5,043 nt of DNA from an uncultured Bdellovibrio sp. (GCA_946482355.1 CAMLRE010000194.1:1-5043); one strand, 5' to 3'. Counted from the stretch's first letter, positions 1 through 5,043 are shown. The notes: generated from the letters alone by a model not told the origin. Numbers and translations: made by a program.

Positions 1-114
1 TGAATTTTCAATAATCACACGTGGATCTAATGAATGGCTATCAAGCACCACCACTTTACGAGTAGATTCAGCGGTTACGATATTTGAATTCCAGATCGCG
101 CGTAAGTAGATGAT
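1..114 (-). CDS. open frame continuing from the Wzz gene past its stop (partial, runs off left edge)
   Basis: After the TAA that ends the Wzz gene, the same reading frame stays open for 38 codons to the window edge; the other two minus-strand frames close within this stretch. The peptide begins IIYLRAIWNS, which reads like the end of a membrane helix with a basic flank, then NIVTAESTRK and VVVLDSHSLDPRV. No ATG lies in the frame and no Shine-Dalgarno precedes the only GTG codons (46-54, 16-18). Two readings are possible. It may be the C-terminal tail of Wzz cut off by a nonsense or recoded stop. Or it may be the start of a separate gene: the DPRV motif after a hydrophobic strand resembles the N-terminus of family 4 glycosyltransferases, which would fit a polysaccharide locus. 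The continuity of the helix favours the first, and a Wzz-glycosyltransferase fusion would satisfy both. Function is not settled. Confidence 0.45.
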   Translation of the reverse strand, partial: MIYLRAIWNSNIVTAESTRKVVVLDSHSLDPRVIIENS

Positions 115-1374
115 TTAACTGCCAAGTACTTGCGACATTAACACCGCTAAGAATAACACCACAGTTAATGGCACCGCAGGCACTACTTTATCAATGCGGG
201 CTTTTTCTAAGATTTCATATTTATTAGCCGCTGCTAATTTTAACGCCTCAACTTTTGATAAACCTTCAGTTAATTCTTTAAATCTTGCTAATTGAAGATC
301 AGCGCGTTTTTTTAACTCTTCGTACATTTGGGCTGCGTAAGGCATACCTTTAGCTTCTGATGATGTGCGATCAAAAGCGGCTTGAAGATTACCAAGTTTA
401 GCGCGTAATTGTTCGTTTTCTAATTTTAAAGCCTGAATACGGCCGTTGTTACCGTAAAGTTCGCTCTCGCGGCGACCATTGCTGTTAGCGCTTAATGTTT
501 GAATTAACTTGTTGTTTTCAGCAAGCTTAAGCATCACAGCGTTCTTTTCAATTTTTAAAGTTGATAAGTACTCGCCGATTTTATCCATTGAAGTTAACGA
601 CATTAAATTTTCTGGGCGGTCGTTAAACTTAGCCATTTTCGTGTTTAAATCTAATAACTCGGCATCAACCGCTGTTTTTTCTTTTGTTAAGTGGTCGTTG
701 ATTTGTTGAATATCAGACGCTTCGTTTTGTTTTAAGCTTTGTAACGCCACTGTCGTAGTTAAGTTTGTAATGTATAAAGCTAAATCTTTTTGATCATCAG
801 ACGATGAGATTTCAATTTCATAATCGCTTTTAACTTTGAACGAAAGCATGCGATCTAATTTTTGGTAGGCTTTTAATTTTTCTTCTTCACTCATTCCCAC
901 TTTATCGTTCATCACTTGTGAGAAAAATAAATTTTGACCTGATTTTTCAGATAACGTTAACTGCGCGTTGGCACCCGTGCTGTTAGCGGCATCTAAAACT
1001 TTTTGTAAGAACTCAGTGGTTTTAAAATACTCTAAATGTTTTTGTGCTGTTGAATTCGCTTTTTTTGCTTCGTTTGTTTTGGCATTACCGGCTAACGCCA
1101 TTGAAAACGATTGCAGTTGCGAGTTTTGATTGTCGTTAATGATGATTGTTGTTTTAGCAACGAATGGGTTTTTCCATTTGTAGAACGATAAGCCGATGGC
1201 TGATGTGGCTACCAATAAAACCAAAAATAGCGGCCAGTTGCGTAACGCAATGGTTGTGATTTCGCTTAAACTTAATTCGCGGTGAAGTTCCTGCGAACGG
1301 TTTTCGATTTCGATATGAGGATGAACTAACCCCTCAGAATTTGTATTGCCGGTATTTTGATTGTCTGTTGCCAT
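115..1374 (-). CDS. Wzz-type polysaccharide co-polymerase / chain-length determinant, possibly truncated
   Basis: A 419-residue inner-membrane protein of Wzz architecture. It has a polar N-terminus, a pre-helix segment ELSLSEITTIALRNW typical of the family, TM1 at about 47-65, a large periplasmic part rich in predicted coiled coil (about 215-350), and a proline-containing approach to TM2 (VVPAVPLTVV) at about 397-419. Family members sit around the Wzy polymerase or export machinery and set the length of surface polysaccharide chains; which polysaccharide is unknown. There is no Walker motif, so no tyrosine-kinase domain is visible. The start is fixed by an in-frame TAA four codons upstream of the ATG, but no Shine-Dalgarno is seen, and I found no convincing promoter in the 200 bases before it. 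The stop falls at the point where TM2 would normally run into a basic cytosolic flank, and the frame stays open beyond it. Confidence 0.8.
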   Translation of the reverse strand: MATDNQNTGNTNSEGLVHPHIEIENRSQELHRELSLSEITTIALRNWPLFLVLLVATSAIGLSFYKWKNPFVAKTTIIINDNQNSQLQSFSMALAGNAKTNEAKKANSTAQKHLEYFKTTEFLQKVLDAANSTGANAQLTLSEKSGQNLFFSQVMNDKVGMSEEEKLKAYQKLDRMLSFKVKSDYEIEISSSDDQKDLALYITNLTTTVALQSLKQNEASDIQQINDHLTKEKTAVDAELLDLNTKMAKFNDRPENLMSLTSMDKIGEYLSTLKIEKNAVMLKLAENNKLIQTLSANSNGRRESELYGNNGRIQALKLENEQLRAKLGNLQAAFDRTSSEAKGMPYAAQMYEELKKRADLQLARFKELTEGLSKVEALKLAAANKYEILEKARIDKVVPAVPLTVVLFLAVLMSQVLGS

Positions 1375-1572
1375 AGGGCTACGGTTTTACACCAAGCCAG
1401 TTGCAAAGGAAAATGGCAGCTGTTTTTCACTCTCAAATTGTGGTTCTTACAGGGCGTTTTCATGAAGAAACTTCACGACCGTTACAAGCTTGGTCACTTT
1501 AGGCTATTTGCACCATTTTGAGACGACCTAAGTGTGTGATTAGGCTCAATTAAATTGAATTTAAAATATTAT

Positions 1573-1600
1573 TAAATATGGGCCCCGCTCTGGCCGATAG
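1573..1600 (+). promoter_or_regulatory. sigma-28 (FliA)-type promoter
   Basis: TAAA at 1573-1576 is followed after 16 bases by GCCGATAG at 1593-1600. The classical flagellar sigma-28 consensus is TAAA, 15 or 16 bases, GCCGATAA, so the -10 element matches 7 of 8 positions. It lies on the coding strand, about 52 bases before the ATG of the 97-residue gene. The predicted start of transcription is near 1607, giving a leader of about 45 bases that ends in a strong ribosome binding site. The AT-rich stretch just upstream (1551-1579) also holds TAAAAT and TATTAT, but without a good -35 at proper spacing. From family knowledge this type of promoter serves late flagellar and chemotaxis genes. Confidence 0.55.
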
Positions 1601-1640
1601 TCTAGATAGTAACTGGCGTAAGGCCAAACAAGTTAATCTT

Positions 1641-1648
1641 TAAGGAGG
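1641..1648 (+). promoter_or_regulatory. strong ribosome binding site of the 97-residue gene
   Basis: TAAGGAGG is a near-complete anti-16S match, separated by only 4 bases (CTCC) from the ATG at 1653. It decides the start of this gene. It contrasts with the overlapping second gene of the operon, which has no recognisable site, so the first gene is probably made in larger amounts. Confidence 0.8.
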
Positions 1649-1652
1649 CTCC

Positions 1653-1946
1653 ATGAGCGCGATTTATGACGGCAATCTATTACATAGTTTCTTAGTTAAC
1701 ACACCTGAGAGCGCACTTCGTAAAATGTTAATTTCAGGACCGTTTACTGATGTGCATTTTAATATGTTGATGAAATTCGTAAGAACAAGCGAAAATGAAT
1801 TCTGCGATCATTTTTATGCAGGAACATTTCCAAAATTGAAATACAATGCTAAAGAGATCGTATTAAAAGAAAAATTTTGGGAGCTGTGTACAAACGCATT
1901 AAATCAACATGGATTATTATCACCAGCTCAAAAAGTCGCAGCTTAA
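1653..1946 (+). CDS. hypothetical protein, 97 aa, first gene of a putative FliA-driven operon
   Basis: I do not recognise this protein. It is a 97-residue soluble protein without signal peptide, membrane helix or lipobox. The N-terminal half is hydrophobic and mixed (LLHSFLVN, ALRKMLISG, HFNMLMKFV). The middle is aromatic, with two cysteines (C51, C79) and no metal-binding spacing, and the C-terminal part looks helical (KEKFWELCTNALNQHG). The start is well supported by TAAGGAGG and the upstream FliA-type promoter. Its last 38 bases overlap the methyltransferase gene, which suggests translational coupling. A small regulatory or adaptor protein is possible, but that is a guess from size and context only. 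Codon use matches the neighbours, so it looks native. Confidence 0.75.
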   Translation: MSAIYDGNLLHSFLVNTPESALRKMLISGPFTDVHFNMLMKFVRTSENEFCDHFYAGTFPKLKYNAKEIVLKEKFWELCTNALNQHGLLSPAQKVAA

Positions 1947-2850
1947 TTTCAATGTTATAATTCCGTTTCTTAAATTTAACCAAGAGCTTGAAAAAGAGCT
2001 CTTGGTTAAAAAAATCAAAGTCTATATAAAAACCGAAAAATTATTTATTATCGAACCGACAGATCAACAAATTATCTGGGCGCAAGATCATTGGCGCGAT
2101 TGTTATTCAGCTATTCCGGATAAAGAGCTGCAGCTAAAACTTAAAGCCTTAAACATCTTTGGCTATCATTACAAAACTGAAAAAAACAAAGCCGTTGAAA
2201 GCTTATTAGGCCGTTTAAAACAAATTCCAGAAAAGCGAATTAAGTTTCCGGTAACTAAACCGTTTAACTTTAAATATTACATCTGGACAACTTACCAAGA
2301 TTTAGTGATTTACTCGCTGGCGCCTGAAAAAACCTATCCTGCCGGGTGGCATGAGTTTGAAGAAGATAAAGAGTTTCCACCCAACAGAGCTTACTTAAAA
2401 CTTTGGGAAGTGTTTACGACTCAGCAGTTAAAAATCAAACAAGATGATTGCGCTTTAGAAATCGGCGCAGCCCCTGGCGGTTGGAGTTGGGTTCTAAGCC
2501 AGTATTTTAAAAAGGTTTATACGTTTGATCGCGCCGATCTGGCTCCGCAGATTAAAAAAATTAAAAATATCACCCACGTTCAGGGGGATGCTTTTAAAAT
2601 TAACCCCGATGAATACAAAGATGTGACATGGTTTTTTTCGGATCTGATCTGCACGCCTGAAAAAATTCATGAAACCATCGAGTTTTGGCTGGCCCATAGT
2701 CGCGTAAGAAATTTTGTTTGTACGATCAAATTTAAAGGCGATACCCCATTCGAAGTTATTGAAAAATTACTGAAAATACCTGATTCTAAAATAGTCAGAC
2801 TTTATCACAATAAAAACGAAGTAACGTGGATAAAAGTCACCCCGGGGTGA
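1909..2850 (+). CDS. rlmM: RlmM-like 23S rRNA 2'-O-ribose methyltransferase (FtsJ fold)
   Basis: A 313-residue SAM-dependent methyltransferase. The SAM site is ALEIGAAPGGW (182-192), as in the FtsJ/RrmJ fold. The K-D-K-E catalytic tetrad of this fold can be placed at K164 (NRAYLKLWEVF), D245 (WFFSDL), K274 (TIKFKG) and E304 (NKNEVTWI). The order and flanks match E. coli RlmM, which methylates the 2'-OH of C2498 in the peptidyl-transferase region of 23S rRNA. The protein is shorter than E. coli RlmM (about 366 residues); the shortening is in the N-terminal, RNA-binding THUMP-like part, so the exact target could differ. Start: an in-frame TAA at 1900-1902 leaves ATG 1909 as the first start, with no Shine-Dalgarno, overlapping the upstream gene by 38 bases. 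The next usable codon is TTG 2002, inside a perfect inverted repeat. The gene is followed after 22 bases by the PilZ gene. Confidence 0.85.
   Translation: MDYYHQLKKSQLNFNVIIPFLKFNQELEKELLVKKIKVYIKTEKLFIIEPTDQQIIWAQDHWRDCYSAIPDKELQLKLKALNIFGYHYKTEKNKAVESLLGRLKQIPEKRIKFPVTKPFNFKYYIWTTYQDLVIYSLAPEKTYPAGWHEFEEDKEFPPNRAYLKLWEVFTTQQLKIKQDDCALEIGAAPGGWSWVLSQYFKKVYTFDRADLAPQIKKIKNITHVQGDAFKINPDEYKDVTWFFSDLICTPEKIHETIEFWLAHSRVRNFVCTIKFKGDTPFEVIEKLLKIPDSKIVRLYHNKNEVTWIKVTPG
1975..2010 (+). repeat. perfect 14-bp inverted repeat (hairpin) in the 5' end of the rlmM-like gene
   Basis: The arms TTTAACCAAGAGCT (1975-1988) and AGCTCTTGGTTAAA (1997-2010) are exact reverse complements around an 8-base loop, TGAAAAAG. 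It begins 28 bases after the stop of the 97-residue gene and covers codons 23-34 of the methyltransferase gene. It is followed by A residues, not T, on the plus strand, so it is not a canonical intrinsic terminator. It could protect the upstream message end or limit translation of the second gene; that is inference. Confidence 0.75.
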
Positions 2851-2851
2851 C
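2836..2851 (+). repeat. perfect 16-bp palindrome over the rlmM-like stop codon
   Basis: GTCACCCCGGGGTGAC is identical on both strands and contains the TGA stop (2848-2850). It is a GC-rich island in AT-rich surroundings. As RNA it could fold as a 6-bp stem with a CCGG loop, 12 bases before the PilZ ribosome binding site. No T-run follows, so termination is unlikely. A protein-binding site, RNA processing site or modulator of coupling to the next gene are open options. Confidence 0.7.
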
Positions 2852-2862
2852 AGTGATAAAGC

Positions 2863-2867
2863 AGGGG
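2863..2867 (+). promoter_or_regulatory. ribosome binding site of the PilZ gene
   Basis: AGGGG lies 5 bases before ATG 2873 and selects this start over the second in-frame ATG at 2885. Confidence 0.65.
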
Positions 2868-2872
2868 TAAAC

Positions 2873-3544
2873 ATGGACAACAATATGGTGAATTATTTCA
2901 CTCCGCTTGATAGCCACGCCTATCAAGATATTGTTCATTACCTTGCCGACAACAATGTTGAAGTAACTTTTAAAATTTATGACATTCACAGTAAATCTTC
3001 GTTCGTTAAAGTTGATGGCGCAGATTTAGCTATTTTTAAAAAATATCCGTACGACTACGAAACGACAAATATTCTTTGCACATTTACTTGTGGTGGCGAA
3101 CCGCATTTCTTTCGTGCGAAAATGTCGACGTCAGATAATTACTACTTAGTTAAATTTCCAGAAAAGATTTATAAAATTCAAAGACGCGCGAACTTTCGTT
3201 TTAGTGTGCCAATGAATTTAACTCATGAATTTAAAATCTTAGATCACCCAAGATTTAAATATGAATTACAAGATATCAGTCTTGGCGGCTGCAAAGTGGG
3301 AATCAAAACCACAAGTGCTATTGATCTTCCGATTGAATCAGATATTCGTATTTGGGTGCAGTTATTAGAATTCGGTGGCGTCACTTTAGATGCGACTGTG
3401 GCGTTTACTAAGTTTTATCAAGAACTAAACATGCAGATCGTTGGAATCAAATTCGGCTATATCGAGGCAGGGCTTCTATCGACCCTTCACCAAACACTAA
3501 TTCAAGTTGATCGCATCGCCCGCAGTAAAAAAGACGAAGACTAA
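2873..3544 (+). CDS. PilZ-domain c-di-GMP receptor protein
   Basis: A 223-residue cytosolic protein. The C-terminal PilZ domain (about 100-215) carries both c-di-GMP motifs: the arginine motif RRANFR (R105 and R109 of RxxxR) and DISLGG (D134, S136, G139 of D/NxSxxG). The preceding 100 residues are beta-rich and resemble the YcgR-like N-terminal domain that often precedes PilZ. YcgR-type proteins change flagellar motor behaviour or other surface functions when c-di-GMP binds; the partner here is unknown. The end is basic and charged (ARSKKDED). It lies 22 bases after the methyltransferase gene with its own AGGGG site, so it is likely the last gene of the operon. With the FliA-type promoter upstream, expression with motility genes is a reasonable inference. 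Both binding motifs are intact, so ligand binding is expected. Confidence 0.85.
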   Translation: MDNNMVNYFTPLDSHAYQDIVHYLADNNVEVTFKIYDIHSKSSFVKVDGADLAIFKKYPYDYETTNILCTFTCGGEPHFFRAKMSTSDNYYLVKFPEKIYKIQRRANFRFSVPMNLTHEFKILDHPRFKYELQDISLGGCKVGIKTTSAIDLPIESDIRIWVQLLEFGGVTLDATVAFTKFYQELNMQIVGIKFGYIEAGLLSTLHQTLIQVDRIARSKKDED

Positions 3545-3559
3545 TTTTCTTTTTGCGAC
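3545..3559. other. short convergent gap with T-tract
   Basis: The gap between the PilZ stop and the lipoprotein stop holds TTTTCTTTTT (3545-3554). AAAAAGA at 3528-3534 can pair with TCTTTTT at 3548-3554, but such an A/T stem is weak. I see no canonical GC-stem terminator for either gene. Read-through from both sides would give antisense overlap of the 3' ends. Confidence 0.3.
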
Positions 3560-4231
3560 CTACTTACCTTTAGCTTTTTTCAGATCATTAAATTTCGCAG
3601 TGTATTCTTTTAACTGAGCGTTAAAGACATCAGATTTTTCCTTAATGTAATCTTCGAAGTCTTTTCGTTTTTGGCGGTAATCCGCTTCAAAAGAGTCGCG
3701 GTCTTCACGTAATTCTGCGTAGAAGTCTTTTCTTTTAGTGTCAATTTTATTGTAAGCTTCTGTGCGCTCTTCGCGTGAAAGTTTTTGATCTTTGATTTCG
3801 TTACGTTCTTCAGCGATGGCTTTTGAAAACGCATCTTTTTTCTTCGTTTCTTCTTTATTATAAAGATCACGAATCTGATTCATGTCTTTATTAAAGTTTT
3901 CGCGCTTTTTAAAAACTAACGCTGAATACTTAGAGCGGATATCAGACGGTTCACGTTCATAGCCTGCCATCCATTCCATATACAAGGCTTTTTCATCATT
4001 ACGGCTTTTCATTTCAGCAGGAATATCTTTACGTAATTCTTCAAATTTAGAACGGTCTTCTGTCAGGCTGTAGCGCTCGTTTTTACGAGGATCAGTGGCT
4101 TTCATTTTTTCAGCGGCTGTTTTTTCAGCTGCGGAAACACTGCTTTCATCAGGACCTTCGGCGCGCTCAGTTTTAATTTGGCAGCCCAAAACGACACAAC
4201 TAAAGAACAGAATATAAAGATATTGTTTCAT
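3560..4231 (-). CDS. lipoprotein with long charged hendecad-repeat helix
   Basis: Not a family I recognise. The signal peptide is MKQYLYILFFSCVVLGC with lipobox VLGC, so the mature protein begins CQIKTERAEG and is probably anchored in a membrane facing the periplasm or outside; there is no Asp at +2. I chose the ATG at 4231 because it gives a normal-length lipoprotein signal. The upstream in-frame ATG at 4252 would add MIYKNKY and also lacks a Shine-Dalgarno. After a low-complexity linker, about 130 residues form a highly charged K/E/R helix without prolines. Aromatic or hydrophobic residues fall at 11-residue intervals (in 230-residue numbering from ATG 4252: Y98, Y109, F120, Y131, F142, I153, then F177, F188, F199, F210, F221). 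This points to a hendecad coiled coil or extended amphipathic helix. A structural or spacer role at the envelope is inferred; no enzymatic motif is seen. Confidence 0.75.
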   Translation of the reverse strand: MKQYLYILFFSCVVLGCQIKTERAEGPDESSVSAAEKTAAEKMKATDPRKNERYSLTEDRSKFEELRKDIPAEMKSRNDEKALYMEWMAGYEREPSDIRSKYSALVFKKRENFNKDMNQIRDLYNKEETKKKDAFSKAIAEERNEIKDQKLSREERTEAYNKIDTKRKDFYAELREDRDSFEADYRQKRKDFEDYIKEKSDVFNAQLKEYTAKFNDLKKAKGK

Positions 4232-4252
4232 ATATTTATTCTTATAAATCAT

Positions 4253-4291
4253 GGACTAGATGACAATAGATTTTAATTTAAACTGATACGT
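4253..4291. promoter_or_regulatory. shared divergent promoter region (weak prediction)
   Basis: Only 39-60 bases separate the divergent lipoprotein and membrane-protein genes. On the minus strand TAAAAT (4275-4270) and on the plus strand TTTAAT (4272-4277) each match 5 of 6 positions of a -10 box and overlap, but neither has a convincing -35. An ATGACA (4260-4265) resembles a -35 with no good -10 at proper spacing. The palindrome ATACGTAT (4286-4293) covers the plus-strand start codon. Confidence 0.25.
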
Positions 4292-4681
4292 ATGCAGATT
4301 GGATTACACTTCGGAAAACGTAAGCCCCGTTGGAATTTCTTTTTAGAAAAGCATCAAAGCTTAACTAAACGCCATGGTGCGACCTTGAAGTACGCTTTAG
4401 TAAGCGCTTTACTTCAAGCTATAGTTCTTTCACCGGTGATTTACTGGTCTCTGCAAAATTACGCTTTCTTTGAAAATAATATTCCACACTCGTATAACTT
4501 ACGCAGCTATTTAGAATTCGAACGCAACTGGGTTTTATTGCTATTTGGAGTATGTACGGTGATGACGGGCATCGTGAATTTCTTTTTATTTTCACGCATC
4601 TTAACCCGTCAAGCGATTGATTATGCTAACGTGATCGAGCTTTCGCCTGACGAAGCTGCTGATCAACGTCACGTTTCTTAA
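4292..4681 (+). CDS. small membrane protein with two transmembrane helices, unknown function
   Basis: A 129-residue protein I do not recognise. The N-terminus is strongly basic (GKRKPRWNFF, then LTKRHG), followed by TM1 at about 34-54 (YALVSALLQAIVLSPVIYW), a polar loop of about 25 residues (FFENNIPHSYNLRSYLEFERN), TM2 at about 80-101 and a basic flank SRILTR. The positive-inside rule puts both ends in the cytosol and the loop in the periplasm. An in-frame TAA at 4274-4276 limits the start to ATG 4292, for which no Shine-Dalgarno is visible. Its last 18 codons and stop lie antisense over the end of smpB. Since the region before the overlap has clear membrane-protein composition, I take the gene as real. 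Confidence 0.65.
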   Translation: MQIGLHFGKRKPRWNFFLEKHQSLTKRHGATLKYALVSALLQAIVLSPVIYWSLQNYAFFENNIPHSYNLRSYLEFERNWVLLLFGVCTVMTGIVNFFLFSRILTRQAIDYANVIELSPDEAADQRHVS

Positions 4682-5042
4682 TCGACTCACGCTTATCGTG
4701 AAGCTTTTTACCTTTAGCTAAGCCGATCTCTAACTTTACACGACCATCTTTAAAATAAATTTTTAAAGGCACGCAAGTTAATCCCTGTTCACGCAACGAT
4801 CCATAAATTTTATCTAACTCTTTACGATGTAATAATAATTTACGTAAACGCTCAGGAACGTGGTTATTGTAGCTACTTGCACGGTATTCAGCGATATGAG
4901 CATTTTGTAAGAACGCTTCGTCTTTAATAAACGAAATATACGAATCTTTAAAAGTGATCTGCTTTAAACGCAGTGATTTTACTTCACTACCCGTTAATTC
5001 AAGACCAGCTTCAAATGTTTCAGTGATAAAATAATCGAAACG
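4626..5042 (-). CDS. smpB: SsrA-binding protein SmpB, trans-translation (5' end cut by window edge)
   Basis: 138 codons plus TAG stop, open to the window edge with no start inside. Family signatures are in order: DYFITETFEAGLELTGSEVKS near the beginning, AFLQNAHIAEY, RKLLLHRKELDKIYG, CVPLKIYFKDGRVKLEIGLAKGKKLHDKR and the tail motif IKKRDVDQQLRQAKARSR. SmpB binds tmRNA, brings it to stalled ribosomes, and its basic tail probes the empty mRNA channel so the ribosome can be rescued and the product tagged. E. coli SmpB is 160 residues; about 19 N-terminal residues should lie outside the window. The tail is full length. Its last 56 bases overlap, antisense, the end of the convergent membrane-protein gene. 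The ssrA gene is not in this window. Confidence 0.95.
   Translation of the reverse strand, partial: RFDYFITETFEAGLELTGSEVKSLRLKQITFKDSYISFIKDEAFLQNAHIAEYRASSYNNHVPERLRKLLLHRKELDKIYGSLREQGLTCVPLKIYFKDGRVKLEIGLAKGKKLHDKRESIKKRDVDQQLRQAKARSR
4687..4709 (+). terminator. possible intrinsic terminator of the membrane-protein gene, inside smpB
   Basis: TCACG (4687-4691) and CGTGA (4697-4701) form a 5-bp stem with loop CTTAT, followed after AGC by TTTTT (4705-4709). It starts 5 bases after the membrane-protein stop. The stem is short and the sequence also encodes the conserved HDKRES part of SmpB, so it may be coincidence. Confidence 0.35.
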
Positions 5043-5043
5043 G

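Noticed and set aside
509..709. Plus-strand ORF of 66 codons inside the Wzz gene
   Set aside because: It lies wholly antisense to the Wzz coiled-coil region, has no ribosome binding site and no coherent protein features.
1463..1475. Short hairpin TGAAG-AAA-CTTCA as a terminator or regulator
   Set aside because: It has only 5 pairs with a 3-base loop and no T-tract next to it.
1546..1558. Small palindrome TCAATT-A-AATTGA as an operator
   Set aside because: Such A/T palindromes are frequent in AT-rich intergenic DNA and nothing else supports a binding site.
1581..1652. c-di-GMP riboswitch in the leader of the PilZ-containing operon
   Set aside because: The leader is only about 45 bases from the predicted start and lacks the conserved GEMM core; only a loose TGGCC/GGCCA pairing (1591-1595 with 1622-1626) is present.
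2494..2697. Minus-strand ORF of 67 codons
   Set aside because: It is a shadow on the antisense strand of the methyltransferase catalytic domain.
3610..3870. Minus-strand ORF of 86 codons, very lysine-rich
   Set aside because: It is an out-of-frame reading of the lipoprotein's A-rich codons; the lipoprotein frame has a signal peptide and regular repeats.

Overview
The window is AT-rich Gram-negative DNA. The codon use, the lysine/glutamate-rich proteins, a PilZ protein beside an RlmM-type rRNA methyltransferase and a FliA-like promoter suggest Bdellovibrionota, perhaps a low-GC member such as the Pseudobdellovibrio group. That placement is inferred from style; no 16S or other marker is present.

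Left part, minus strand: a Wzz-type polysaccharide co-polymerase (115-1374). Its stop codon falls in the middle of what looks like the second membrane helix. The same frame stays open through the helix end, a basic flank and a cytosolic tail to the window edge (1-114). So this is either a recently truncated gene, a readthrough product, a sequence error, or an oddly started neighbouring gene.

Centre, plus strand: a 278-base intergenic region holds a close match to a sigma-28 (FliA) promoter (1573-1600) and a strong ribosome binding site. These drive a compact three-gene operon: an unknown 97-residue protein (1653-1946); an RlmM-like 23S rRNA 2'-O-ribose methyltransferase overlapping it by 38 bases (1909-2850); and a PilZ c-di-GMP receptor (2873-3544). 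A perfect 14-bp inverted repeat sits in the start of the methyltransferase gene, and a perfect 16-bp palindrome covers its stop codon. The layout suggests a motility-phase regulon with c-di-GMP output, and post-transcriptional tuning of the genes behind the first one.

Right part: a convergent lipoprotein gene (3560-4231, minus) encodes a long charged helix with an aromatic or hydrophobic residue at 11-residue intervals. It is divergent from a small two-helix membrane protein (4292-4681, plus). The 3' end of that gene overlaps, antisense, the 3' end of smpB (4626-5042, minus, cut by the window edge), the tmRNA-binding trans-translation protein. A possible terminator for the membrane-protein gene lies inside smpB.

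No tRNA, rRNA, insertion sequence or CRISPR array was seen. The most unusual items are the interrupted Wzz frame, the FliA-type promoter in front of the rRNA-methyltransferase/PilZ operon, the two perfect palindromes in that operon, and the hendecad lipoprotein.
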